Assembly (NCBI RefSeq): GCF_965229915.1
Contig: NZ_CBDDJZ010000001.1
Location: 4,836,001-4,900,000 of the forward strand
Length of the DNA: 64,000 nt
Reading direction: 5' to 3'
DNA from: Marinoscillum sp965229915
Lineage (GTDB): Bacteria; Bacteroidota; Bacteroidia; Cytophagales; Cyclobacteriaceae
Part shown: positions 53,786 to 63,600 of the stretch, piece after piece
Layout: every line of letters begins with the position of its first letter
Position numbering within the stretch: the stretch's first letter is position 1
Program-made: the position numbers and the translations under genes
Notes under the pieces: generated by a model
What the model saw: only the letters and a program-made list of their open reading frames with translations
The model's database searches: none
Told to the model about the DNA's origin: nothing

Positions 53786-54538
53786 TCAACTAAAAAACCA
53801 CAACTTAATTGCCATACCGAAAACCGTAACTAAAAGAATCAGACGGATCCATTTATCATCTTTGCCTACAGACCACCTGCTGGCAATCCAGCCTCCAGCT
53901 GAATTGCCAGCAGCCAGGGTCAACCCGTAATCCCATCGAATCTGATCTTCCCACCAAAATATGCCCAGTGCCACTAGCGTGTAGCAAACAATTACAAACG
54001 ATTTGATGCTATTGGTCTTGGCCATATTGAGACCGTGAATTCCCGTGAGCGTAGCGATGATCAGGAACCCTACTCCAGCTTGAATAAATCCACCATAAAG
54101 TCCAACGAAAAAGAACAAGGTGATGCTTAAGAATTTACTTTTCGGGGAGAAGAGTTCTTCAGCGCCTTTCTTCTGCAGATAAGGCTTCATTAAGGTCAGC
54201 ACCATCACTACCAGCATGACCACAGCCAGGATTTTATTAAACAACTCACCGCGAATATCGACTGCAAAATAGGCTCCAATAATACAGCCAATGACCGCAG
54301 TGATGCTCACGTAAAAGGCATAAGGAAATACTGATACCCCTTTACTTTTGAACCCTCCAGCTGCCACGAGACTTTGCAGGAAAACCCCTATTCGATTGGT
54401 GGCATTGGCTTCACTAGATGGAAGCCCCATAAAAATGAATAAGGGAAGTGTGATCAGTGAACCACCACCTGCTAGCGTGTTGATTACACCGGTAAAGAGC
54501 CCTACGCCTATTAGGATCAATGCTTCGGTGATGGTCAT
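53786..54538 (-). CDS. TauE/SafE-family sulfite/anion exporter
   Basis: A 250-residue inner-membrane permease with seven or eight helices. It opens LILIGVGLFTGVINTLAGGGSLITLP, with the repeated glycine motif mirrored in the second half (GGFIQAGVGFLIIATLTG), which together mark the TauE/SafE fold. It probably moves small organic or inorganic sulfur anions, but the substrate is not fixed by sequence. It is downstream of folK with an ATGA overlap. Confidence 0.9.
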   Translation of the reverse strand: MTITEALILIGVGLFTGVINTLAGGGSLITLPLFIFMGLPSSEANATNRIGVFLQSLVAAGGFKSKGVSVFPYAFYVSITAVIGCIIGAYFAVDIRGELFNKILAVVMLVVMVLTLMKPYLQKKGAEELFSPKSKFLSITLFFFVGLYGGFIQAGVGFLIIATLTGIHGLNMAKTNSIKSFVIVCYTLVALGIFWWEDQIRWDYGLTLAAGNSAGGWIASRWSVGKDDKWIRLILLVTVFGMAIKLWFFS

Positions 54539-55032
54539 AAGATAATTTCTGAATCTGAAAGGTGACAGGCTAGCTGATCTGGGCAGATTTCTAGCAATTG
54601 AGCATTGGTTTGATTTAGCAAAGGATGCATTTCATTCGGTGCTATTTCCACCAATGGCATCAAAGTGAATTTGCGTAAAGGAATGCCAGGGTGCGGTATG
54701 GTGAGCTCATCCGATTCCTGAGTGAGGTTGTCATAATAGAGAATATCCACGTCGATAATGCGTTCGCCCCACTTTTTGTGTCGCTTTCTGCCCATTTGGA
54801 TTTCAGTATCCAGGCAGCATTCCAGGAGCTTTTCTGATGAGTGAATGGTATCTATCCTCAAGACCATGTTCAGGAACCATGGCTGATCCTCGTTGCCCCA
54901 GGGAGCGGATTCATAAACGGATGAATAATCGGTAATGGTCATTTCGTGAGCTTCCAAAATGGAGGCTGCCTGCCTAAGGTTCTGCAATCGATCCCCCAGA
55001 TTAGATCCTAAAAGCAAATAAATTCCTTTCAT
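54535..55032 (-). CDS. folK: 2-amino-4-hydroxy-6-hydroxymethyldihydropteridine diphosphokinase
   Basis: Folate synthesis: transfers diphosphate from ATP to hydroxymethyldihydropterin. The sequence has LLLGSNLGDRLQNLRQA, YESAPWGNEDQPWFLNMV, and the catalytic GERIIDVDILYYDN with IPHPGIPLRKFTLMPLVE. I start at the ATG at 55032; the TTG one codon earlier only adds a spurious Met before MKGIYLLLGS. The 165-residue length is typical. It is divergent from sppA across 88 bases. Confidence 0.95.
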   Translation of the reverse strand: MKGIYLLLGSNLGDRLQNLRQAASILEAHEMTITDYSSVYESAPWGNEDQPWFLNMVLRIDTIHSSEKLLECCLDTEIQMGRKRHKKWGERIIDVDILYYDNLTQESDELTIPHPGIPLRKFTLMPLVEIAPNEMHPLLNQTNAQLLEICPDQLACHLSDSEIIL

Positions 55033-55085
55033 CAAAAGCGTTTAAACATTTCTATCAGACAACCGTCTTAAATGACCTGTATCAT

Positions 55086-55093
55086 TAGATTTG
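55086..55093 (+). promoter_or_regulatory. Bacteroidota -7 promoter element for sppA
   Basis: TAGATTTG, a full match to TAnnTTTG, in the folK-sppA gap. The start would be near 55098, leaving a leader of about 23 bases. No clear -33 box is visible. Confidence 0.45.
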
Positions 55094-55120
55094 CAAATTA
55101 GTATTATTTAAAAAGATCAC

Positions 55121-56860
55121 ATGGCATTTCTTCGCAATCTGTTAGCCACTTTGGTAGGGCTATTCATATTTTCCATCATTGGGCTCATCTTCCTTTTCGC
55201 TTTCATTGCCGCGGCTGGAGCAGACACCGTTCCAGAGGTTAAAGCAAATTCTATTCTTCACCTGAATCTGTCTGGTGTGGTAGTGGAAAAAGCCATCGAC
55301 GATCCTATTCAGGAGGTCCTGGGTGGAGGCCCTGCACCAATTAGTTTGCTGGATTTAATCGCGGCGATAGAAGCAGCGAAGAGTGATAGCCGTATCAAAG
55401 GAATTTATCTCGAGCCACAATTTTTACAGGCCGGTTACTCATCTCTTCAGGAAATCAGAGATGCGCTGTTAGACTTCAAGACTAGTGGAAAATTCGTTCA
55501 CGCATATGGCGAGTACATTAGCGAAGGAGACTATTACCTGGTCTCGGTTGCTGACTCTCTTTACCTCAACCCTGAAGGTTCTCTGGAGTTCAATGGTTTG
55601 ACTGCTGGAGTCACCTTCTTCAAAGGCTTGTTTGATAAATTGGACATTGAGCCACAAATCTTCAGAGTAGGGGAGTTCAAAAGCTTTATCGAGCCATTTG
55701 TGAGAAAGAGTATGAGTGAGGAAAATAGACTGCAATTAACTGAGTTGATCACATCAGTACATGATACATACCTCAGGAATGTTTCGGAAGTTAGAGACAT
55801 CCCTTTAGAGCAACTGAAAGGGATTTCCGATCAAATGCAAATACGCTTTCCTGAAGATGCAGAGCGACTGGGTTTGGTTTCTAGAGTTGCCTATGAAGAT
55901 GAGATGATCAGTTTACTCAAACAAGAAATGGGTGTTAGCGAGGATGAAGAACTAACCTTTCTTAAGTACTCCAAATATTTGAAGACCAAACCAGGATCAA
56001 CTTATTCATCCAATAAGATTGCCGTTATTGTGGCCAATGGAGATATCGTGATGGGATCGGCCCAAGGAGTCATTGGTGGAGATCAGTTTGCCCGGGAGAT
56101 TCGAAAAGCGCGTGAAAATAGTGCGATCAAAGCCATTGTGTTAAGAGTAAATTCTCCTGGTGGAAGCCTGACCGCTTCCGACATGATCTGGCGAGAGGTC
56201 ATGCTCACCAAAGGAGTGAAACCGATTATCGCATCCATGTCGGATGTGGCTGCATCTGGTGGCTACTTTATTTCCATGTCGTGCGATACCATTGTGGCTC
56301 AAGCCAATACGATAACAGGTTCTATAGGAATTTTTGGAATGATGTTTAACTTGGGTGATTTCCTGGAAAATAAGTTAGGCATTACAAATGAAAGTGTGAG
56401 CACCGGTGAGTTTTCGGACATCATGACAGTAACTAGGCCGCTCACAGAACAGGAAAAAGCCATTATCCAATCGCAAGTTGAAGATGGATATGAGACTTTT
56501 ACCACCAAAGCTGCGCAAGGTAGAAATATGGAGGTGGAAGAATTGAAACAATATGCAGGTGGTCGTGTGTGGTCAGGTTCTCAAGCCTATGAACGAGGGT
56601 TGGTAGATGTACTGGGATCCTTTGATGATGCGGTGGCGATTGCTGCCGAAAAAGCAGGAATCAGTGAGGACTATGCGGTGAGGTACTACCCGGAGCAGAA
56701 GCCGTTAATTGACCAGATTCTCACTGAACTCAGTGAAGCGGAGGCTCGAATCTTTGCCAGAGAAGCCGATGTGATGGCTCCTTACATCGAGAAGATCAAA
56801 TCACTGGAGCGAATGAGAGGCATCCAGGCCAGGCTGCCAGGTGATATTGAGATCAGATAA
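55121..56860 (+). CDS. sppA: Signal peptide peptidase SppA, 67-kDa form
   Basis: A 579-residue membrane-anchored serine protease that degrades cleaved signal peptides. One helix at about 8-32 anchors it. Two S49 repeats follow: the first supplies the catalytic Lys (about residue 190; FRVGEFKSFIEPF) and the second the Ser in SDVAASGGYFISM (about 378), with NSPGGSLTASDMIW before it and QANTITGSIGIFG after. This Lys-Ser pairing is that of the 67-kDa SppA. The end KSLERMRGIQARL is typical. It precedes the E2-like acyltransferase by 22 bases. Confidence 0.94.
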   Translation: MAFLRNLLATLVGLFIFSIIGLIFLFAFIAAAGADTVPEVKANSILHLNLSGVVVEKAIDDPIQEVLGGGPAPISLLDLIAAIEAAKSDSRIKGIYLEPQFLQAGYSSLQEIRDALLDFKTSGKFVHAYGEYISEGDYYLVSVADSLYLNPEGSLEFNGLTAGVTFFKGLFDKLDIEPQIFRVGEFKSFIEPFVRKSMSEENRLQLTELITSVHDTYLRNVSEVRDIPLEQLKGISDQMQIRFPEDAERLGLVSRVAYEDEMISLLKQEMGVSEDEELTFLKYSKYLKTKPGSTYSSNKIAVIVANGDIVMGSAQGVIGGDQFAREIRKARENSAIKAIVLRVNSPGGSLTASDMIWREVMLTKGVKPIIASMSDVAASGGYFISMSCDTIVAQANTITGSIGIFGMMFNLGDFLENKLGITNESVSTGEFSDIMTVTRPLTEQEKAIIQSQVEDGYETFTTKAAQGRNMEVEELKQYAGGRVWSGSQAYERGLVDVLGSFDDAVAIAAEKAGISEDYAVRYYPEQKPLIDQILTELSEAEARIFAREADVMAPYIEKIKSLERMRGIQARLPGDIEIR

Positions 56861-56882
56861 TTTGGTATCGGACTAGTTCATT

Positions 56883-57689
56883 ATGTCTCAGCAAATAAAT
56901 TGGAATACAAACTGGCGAAAAGTAGCTTCTACTATCTACCGAAAACCCGTTGATTCTAAACTGTTTGGACAGAGCGATATTGATGTCACAGAGCTGGATC
57001 GATTTATGGCTATGAAGCGAAAGGAGGGAGTGAAAATCACCTACACCCATATTTTCACCATCCTTTTGGCCAGATGTCTGAATGAGGAAACTCCGCAGTT
57101 CAATACCTACATGAAATTTGGCCGAGTCGTCCCAAGACCTTCTATTGACGTAATGATCAGTGTACTACAGGCAGATGGGTCGATGGGCTCTGTGAAGGTG
57201 GAACAAGCACATGAAAAATCACTGCAAGAGCTGGTGCAGTTCCTTAAAACCGAGATTGCGGATTCTAGAAAAGGGGAGGAGTCACATCACAAAGCCTCCA
57301 AGAATCTATTGGCAGTGCTACCCTGGCCTTTTAGAGGTTGGTTTTTCAGTCTATACAAAAAAGTAGTGGTCGATTGGGGTGTTTCTCTAGGTACTAACCT
57401 CTCACCTAATAGCTTCGGTTCGGTCATTCTTACCAACATTGGGAGTATTGGATTAGATACAGGTTATCCAGCCTTGATGCCAAGCTCCACGGTTCCACTA
57501 GTGTTCGTCCTGGGTGGAGTGAAGAAAAAGCCAGTGGTGATCAATGATGAGATTGTCATTCGCAACATCATGACTGTATCGGTGGCTATTGATCATCGGG
57601 TAGCAGATGCCTCACACGGAGGCAAACTGCTGAAGTATATCAAGCGGGCTATTCAGGAACCTGAAGTCTACTTTGAGTCAAAGTCTTGA
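56883..57689 (+). CDS. Stand-alone E2-type acyltransferase domain protein
   Basis: A 268-residue protein that resembles the catalytic domain of 2-oxo acid dehydrogenase E2 (chloramphenicol acetyltransferase fold). No lipoyl or subunit-binding domain precedes it. The active-site region VAIDHRVADASHGGKLLKY keeps the His and Asp of HxxxD, but the following Gly is Ala. NLSPNSFGSVILTNIGSIG and FVLGGVKKKPVVIND match the catalytic core. It should use acyl-CoA, but with an unknown partner, and may not take part in a dehydrogenase complex at all. It follows sppA in the same direction. Confidence 0.8.
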   Translation: MSQQINWNTNWRKVASTIYRKPVDSKLFGQSDIDVTELDRFMAMKRKEGVKITYTHIFTILLARCLNEETPQFNTYMKFGRVVPRPSIDVMISVLQADGSMGSVKVEQAHEKSLQELVQFLKTEIADSRKGEESHHKASKNLLAVLPWPFRGWFFSLYKKVVVDWGVSLGTNLSPNSFGSVILTNIGSIGLDTGYPALMPSSTVPLVFVLGGVKKKPVVINDEIVIRNIMTVSVAIDHRVADASHGGKLLKYIKRAIQEPEVYFESKS

Positions 57690-57812
57690 TTAGATAAGCT
57701 ACGTAGAGTCTATACCTCCGAGAATAACAAGATTACAATTAGTATTCGCGAAACTACCTGGTGTAAACTTTAATCCACATTTACTAGCTTTATTCAACCA
57801 AACAAGCTATGC

Positions 57813-58553
57813 ATGAAAGTTCGAATCCTGATAGTAGAAGATGAGTTAATCATTGCCGAAGACATGAGGGATATGCTGGAGGAGCTTGGGTATGACGTGG
57901 TGGGTGTTACTGGAGATGTGCAGGAAGCAAAGCGATTAATTGAAGCTACCAGCCCAGACATAGCACTGTTGGACATCACCCTAGGTGTTGATCAGTTAGG
58001 TCTGGATCTTGCACATGATGTAGCTACGCATTTCAAGTTGCCCTTTATATTTTGTACTTCACATGCAGACAGAACCACAGTGAGTAGAGCCACACAGCTG
58101 CATCCACATGGGTATTTGGTGAAACCTTTCGAACAGAATGATCTATTTTCAGCAATAGAACTTGCACTATCCAACTTTTCGGCCAATCGGACGGTGAAAT
58201 CAAATAGAAATGATGATTTGTCCGAGAATTTAATCATTAAGGACGCACTCTTTGTGAAGGAAGGCCACCTATACGTCAAAATTAAGATTGCTGATATCAA
58301 GTGGTTATCTCCTGATGGCAACTACACAACCATTCATACTTCTACAAAAAAGAGTGTGGTTCGAATGCCTCTGAAAGAACTTCATCAACAGCTGCCTCAA
58401 GATCAGTTTTTCAGAACTCATCGATCTTATGTAATCAATCTTCGGCATGTAGAAGCCATCAACAATCAGAATATTTACATCAATGGGGAACCCATTCCCC
58501 TAGGTAAAAACTTTCGTGATGAGTTGCTCTCACAAATTCGTAAAATGCATTAG
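57813..58553 (+). CDS. LytTR-family response regulator
   Basis: A 246-residue DNA-binding regulator: receiver at 1-122 with acidic pair EDE (residues 9-11), phospho-Asp54 in IALLDITLG, Thr/Ser in FCTSHADRT and Lys in YLVKPFEQND. A LytTR domain spans about 145-246, with KWLSPDGNYTTIH, LHQQLPQDQFFRTHRSYVIN and INGEPIPLGKNFRDELL. It should bind promoter repeats when phosphorylated. The kinase gene begins 12 bases downstream, so the two form a pair. Confidence 0.93.
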   Translation: MKVRILIVEDELIIAEDMRDMLEELGYDVVGVTGDVQEAKRLIEATSPDIALLDITLGVDQLGLDLAHDVATHFKLPFIFCTSHADRTTVSRATQLHPHGYLVKPFEQNDLFSAIELALSNFSANRTVKSNRNDDLSENLIIKDALFVKEGHLYVKIKIADIKWLSPDGNYTTIHTSTKKSVVRMPLKELHQQLPQDQFFRTHRSYVINLRHVEAINNQNIYINGEPIPLGKNFRDELLSQIRKMH

Positions 58554-58565
58554 ATATCATCCTCA

Positions 58566-60491
58566 ATGAAATACTTCACCGTCACCTGGTTTGTTTTTTT
58601 CGTACTTTGTGCTTTGTTGACTGGTCAAACGGTGGAAATGGATAGTCTGACAGATCTTTTAAAGAAAGACCTTAAGGATGAAGACCGGATTAGGACAATC
58701 AATCGATTGACTGTCTTGCTCAATTATTCTGACCCTGAAGCGGCTGCTAATTACAATACTCAAGCCCTAAAATCAGCAGAAAGTATTGGCGACTCCTTAC
58801 TGATTATTGAGACGCTGCTGGTGAAGGTGAGTAACCTACAGAAGCGAGATGAATTGGATTCTGCCACCAGCTACTGTAATAGAATCATAAAATATACTTC
58901 TTCATCAATCGCTAAATATCCCAATCAATACATTGATGCGATTAGCAAGCGCGGAATCATCTATCATTATCAGACTAGTTATGCCAAAGCGATTCAGGAT
59001 CACACTTTGGCTATCAAGTTAGCCACTCAATATGGCTCAAGACCTGAAGAAGCAACTGCGAGAAATAATTTGGGATTGACCTATTGGCGAATGAAAGAAT
59101 ACCAGTCGGCAATAGAACAGTTTGAAAAATCACTCGAGATTAGAGAAGCCCATGGCAGTCAATTAACAAATGACATATCCAACATGGCAGGAACTATTGG
59201 CAACATAGCTTCCGTCTACTTTGATCTTGGGGAAATGGAAAAGGTGGTGGAGTATGATTTAAAGGCTTTAGAACTGCACAAATCTGTGGGGAATAAATAC
59301 GGTCAGGGCATTGCACTGAATAACCTGGGAGAGGATTATCTGATGCTTGGAGATTTGACCAGGGCCAAAACCTACTACACCGCGGCATTGAAAATTAGGA
59401 AAGAGCTCGCCAGAGTAAGGGATATTGCTTCTACGATGACTTCACTGGGGCAGCTCTATTTGAATCAGGGCGATCTTCAGAGATCTGAAAACTATTTATT
59501 GCAGGCACTTCACATAGCCGATTCAATCAATGATCTGCAGAGACAGCTCACGATCTACGATGCTTTGATCAAACTGAACAAAGAGAAGGATGATTTTGAA
59601 ACCGCATTGCAATACTTCGCTCAGAAAGAAATAGTCAATGACAGCTTATTTAATGAACGCAAGAGTCAGGAAATCCAAAGGCTGAGAGTAGAGTTTGAAA
59701 GTGAGCAGCAGGAACAGCAACTTGGCTTGCAACAAGAACAGATAGCTCGTGTCCAGGCTGAGCTCGGGCGAGAGGCTACTTTCAGAAACATGTTGATCCT
59801 TGGCACCGTATTGTTACTGATCATCGTGGCTCTGATCTACCGCAGCGAACGGATCAAAACCCGCAAGAACCAACAGATTGAATCACTGCTAAAGGAGATT
59901 CACCATCGGGTGAAGAATAACCTACAAGTGATCTCTAGTCTGCTCAATATGCAATCCAGAGGTTTAGAGGATCAGGAAATGCTTGATGCGATCAAAGAAG
60001 GACAAAGTAGAGTAAAGGCAATGTCCTTAATACACGAAAAGCTGTACCAGACGGACAATGTTGCCTCCATTGATTTTGCAAGTTATACGTTAGATCTCCT
60101 GACACACCTGGAGCATTTATACAAGCCTAAAGAGCTCGCCTTGAACAAGCAGATTGATATGGATCAACTGAATTTGGACATAGATACCGCTATACCAATT
60201 GGATTGATGTTGAACGAATTGATCTCTAATGCTTTCAAATACGCATTTAAAGAAAAAAAAGAGGGTAAACTTCATATATCGTTGAAACGACTTTCCGGTG
60301 ATTTGCTGGACTTGCAAGTTAAAGATGATGGTATCGGCTTACCTGAGCATGCACTGGACACCACTACTAAAAGTCTTGGCTTGCGACTGATTAATATCCT
60401 GACCAAGCAGCTAAAAGGTGAAATGACTTACCAGTTCGAAGGTGGTGCCACTTTTCAGTTTCGATTGAGAGACTTGAAGTATTCTGGATAA
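58566..60491 (+). CDS. TPR sensor histidine kinase (HisKA_2 type)
   Basis: A 641-residue membrane kinase. Signal peptide 1-21 (ending LTGQT), then about seven TPR units exported to the periplasm (about 30-350; for example ATARNNLGLTYWRMKEYQSA and GIALNNLGEDYLMLGDLTRA), a coiled-coil stretch, one membrane helix at about 408-427 (MLILGTVLLLIIVALIY) and a cytoplasmic HisKA_2 domain with the phospho-His in EIHHRVKNNLQVISSLLN, followed by the HATPase (LNELISNAFKYAF, DDGIGLP, LGLRLI). It pairs with the LytTR regulator upstream. The ligand is unknown, but TPR sensors of this type usually read peptides or protein partners in the periplasm. Confidence 0.92.
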   Translation: MKYFTVTWFVFFVLCALLTGQTVEMDSLTDLLKKDLKDEDRIRTINRLTVLLNYSDPEAAANYNTQALKSAESIGDSLLIIETLLVKVSNLQKRDELDSATSYCNRIIKYTSSSIAKYPNQYIDAISKRGIIYHYQTSYAKAIQDHTLAIKLATQYGSRPEEATARNNLGLTYWRMKEYQSAIEQFEKSLEIREAHGSQLTNDISNMAGTIGNIASVYFDLGEMEKVVEYDLKALELHKSVGNKYGQGIALNNLGEDYLMLGDLTRAKTYYTAALKIRKELARVRDIASTMTSLGQLYLNQGDLQRSENYLLQALHIADSINDLQRQLTIYDALIKLNKEKDDFETALQYFAQKEIVNDSLFNERKSQEIQRLRVEFESEQQEQQLGLQQEQIARVQAELGREATFRNMLILGTVLLLIIVALIYRSERIKTRKNQQIESLLKEIHHRVKNNLQVISSLLNMQSRGLEDQEMLDAIKEGQSRVKAMSLIHEKLYQTDNVASIDFASYTLDLLTHLEHLYKPKELALNKQIDMDQLNLDIDTAIPIGLMLNELISNAFKYAFKEKKEGKLHISLKRLSGDLLDLQVKDDGIGLPEHALDTTTKSLGLRLINILTKQLKGEMTYQFEGGATFQFRLRDLKYSG

Positions 60492-60612
60492 AGGACCACC
60501 AAATTGCAAATCCTCACCAATTGTTTCTTCATACACATAGATGATCCGTTCATCCCAAAAAATGGAATGAGACAACCTCACTCAATAGCTTGGATGTAAA
60601 AGTCTGAGTTCT

Positions 60613-63600
60613 ATGAAATTTGTTTTTACTTTTTTTCTTTTTGGGTGGTCATCTTTCATTGCTATTCAAGCACAAGACACCCTGTTTGTCAGTCAGCATG
60701 CTACAGCTGGAGGGGATGGTCAGTCCTGGCAAACGGCCTATAACCAACTACAAGATGCACTTCAAGCCGCAGAGCAGGGAGATCAGGTATGGGTGGCTCA
60801 AGGAACTTACTTCCCGGATGAGGGTACCAACCAAACAGATGATGATCGGGAATCCACCTTTCTACTCAAATACGGTGTGGATCTTTATGGGGGCTTCTCT
60901 GGAGTAGAAAATTCTTTGTCTGAGCGGGATTGGAAGCGAAACCCAACCATCCTCAATGGTGACCTGGATCAAAATGACCGATACAATGGAGAAGTCGTAG
61001 GAATACCCACTGGGAAAAACGCCTATCACGTATTAAGCATTTTAGACTCAGCATCACAGCGTCTCGATGGACTAGTAATAACCGGTGGAGCTGCGGAGGG
61101 TGCAGATAATGAATCACGCGGTGGTGGTATTTATCTGCTTAGTAGGACTAGTGTCTTCACTTTGGCGATGAAAAACCTGGAAGTTACTGGCAATATATCG
61201 GAGCAATTCGGTGCAGGTTTAGGCAGTACACAAACTACCGGCGGTTGGGGTCAGCTTGACGTTACTATCGAAAATGCCAAAATACATAACAACAGGAGCT
61301 TCCAATCTCCTTCTAGTTCAATTGATCCTTATCCGGGAACGGGTGGTGGTGTAGGCATTTTTGTAATCACCACTAATAATAATCGGGTGCAGTTTTTTAA
61401 CTGTGACATTTCGAACAACAAAGCTAAAAACGATGGAGGAGGTGTTTGGGCCTATGCAGGAGGTGATGGCGTACTTCGGTTAGATTTTATGAATTGCCTG
61501 ATCGCAGATAATGAAGCATTTTCGGAAGTAGGGCATGTAGAAGAGCAGGGCGCAGGCGTCTACGCTTTTGCGGATAATGGATTCACAGGAGTCAATGAAT
61601 TCACCGGAATCATTCATGCCAATTTGGTCAATTGCTCGGTAGTCAATAACCTATGTGGTGCTGGTACTTCCAGTCAGGGTTCCGGAATCTATTTCGATTC
61701 AGAACCCATAAGTGGAGTGGTACATGAACTATCCAATACCATTGTTCATGGCAATAGGGAAACCAATGGCGATAGTGACGATCAAGTGGTCAGCTTCTCG
61801 CGTGCGTTCCGAAGTAGAAACTGCATTTTCGAGGCATTAGATGCTGGATGGGGGGTGGAAAATGTGAGCGGTAATCAAATTGGTAATCCGCAGCTAAACC
61901 TTGATCATTATCCAGAACCTGGCTCCATTGCCATAGATAATGGTAACGCCAATCTGGTGATCCAGGATTACCTGGATATCGATCAAGACGGAGAAACTGT
62001 CGAGAAATACCCGTATGATTTGGTTGACAATGATCGGATAAGAGGAAGTCAGCCGGATGTTGGTGCATTTGAATATGATAGCCTCTTTAGTCAACTCCAA
62101 AATGTGCGTTTTTATGCTAATTCTGACACCCACTCTGTGGACCTGTTTTGGAGCTATCGCCATGATACCTCCATCACACAGCAAGAACTTTATAAATGGT
62201 CTGAAGGTGAATGGGTTGAGGTACTAAATCAGGTAAATGCTCCGAACACTGCTTTGGATACTTCCTTTATGGATGATCAAATCACATCAGGTTTCTCCTA
62301 TACTTACCAGTTGGTGTTCACAGATTCACTTGGACGCCAGTATACCAAACTTGAAACGACCATTCCCAATAGTTCCTTTGATCATGCCGCTGTTTTTGAT
62401 GGTACAGGTACAATCGAAATACCACAACATCCACTCCTTCGTCCCAAACAGGGAACGATTGAATTTTGGCTAAAGCTGGACGAATACCCAACAGGCCCCA
62501 ACCAGTTCTATTCTATAGCTTCTTGTCACGATCAAGAGTCCAAGAGGGGGTGGAATTTCATCCACAACACCAGTGAGTTGATGCTCGTCATGCGTACCCA
62601 AACAGAGACGTACAGAATGCAGACGGGTATCAACCTGGTGGATGGTATCTGGCATCATTTGGCTTATGCTTATGATGCCACGGGAAGTCAATCCTCTGTC
62701 CTCTACGTGGATGGTGAGGCAGTGGCCTGGCAACAATTGCCGGATATGGACATTGCATGGATGCCGTTGAGAATTGGTAGCAGTCTGGATGACTACTGGA
62801 CCTCTCTCTCCGGAGGTGTAGATGAGTTTCGTTTGTGGAACTACCAAAAGACCGCTGAGCAGATCAATGACCTCATACTCAAAAGATCCGGAGGAGGGGA
62901 TCAAGGATTAAACCTTCTCCTCAACCTCGATGAAGGCGATTTATCTTACACCATCAATGACGGGAGCCCCAATAACCTGAATGGTCACGTAAATGGAAAC
63001 ATCACCTCGGTCTCAAGTAATATTGCGCTTTTAGGACCAGAAGTATATGGACACGCACTCAACAATGAAGTTCGGCTAGTATGGGGGTTGAGGAACTACG
63101 ACTATATCAGTGCTTTGAAGGTTTTCAGAAGTATAAATGGAGGAGTGAAGGAAGAACTTGCACATTTAGCTGACTTTAGAAGAGATAGCGTGAATATCTA
63201 TGTAGATCACGATGTAGTCAACGGTGACCAATATAACTACGCAGTATACGCAATTGGTTATGATAATAAGCAATATCTAGTGGGTGAGGAACAGCTCGTT
63301 CCTAATCAAGGCCTGGGAAATTTCATTGACTTTGATGGTGATGACGACTACATAGAAATTAAGGATGGGCCTCATTTGAGATCTCCTGTTGGTACCATTG
63401 AGTTCTGGATGAGAATTGACGAAAGCCCTGCTGGAAAGAATAACGGCTATTACATGATTGCGAATAAACTCAATGACACTGGAAATAGTGGTTGGAGTTT
63501 TTACCACAATACCACTGAGTTTGCAGCACAGATGAAGAATGCTAGTGGTGCTCAGATTAATGTGAATTCTGGGCTTAATCTGGTAGATGGTCAATGGCAT

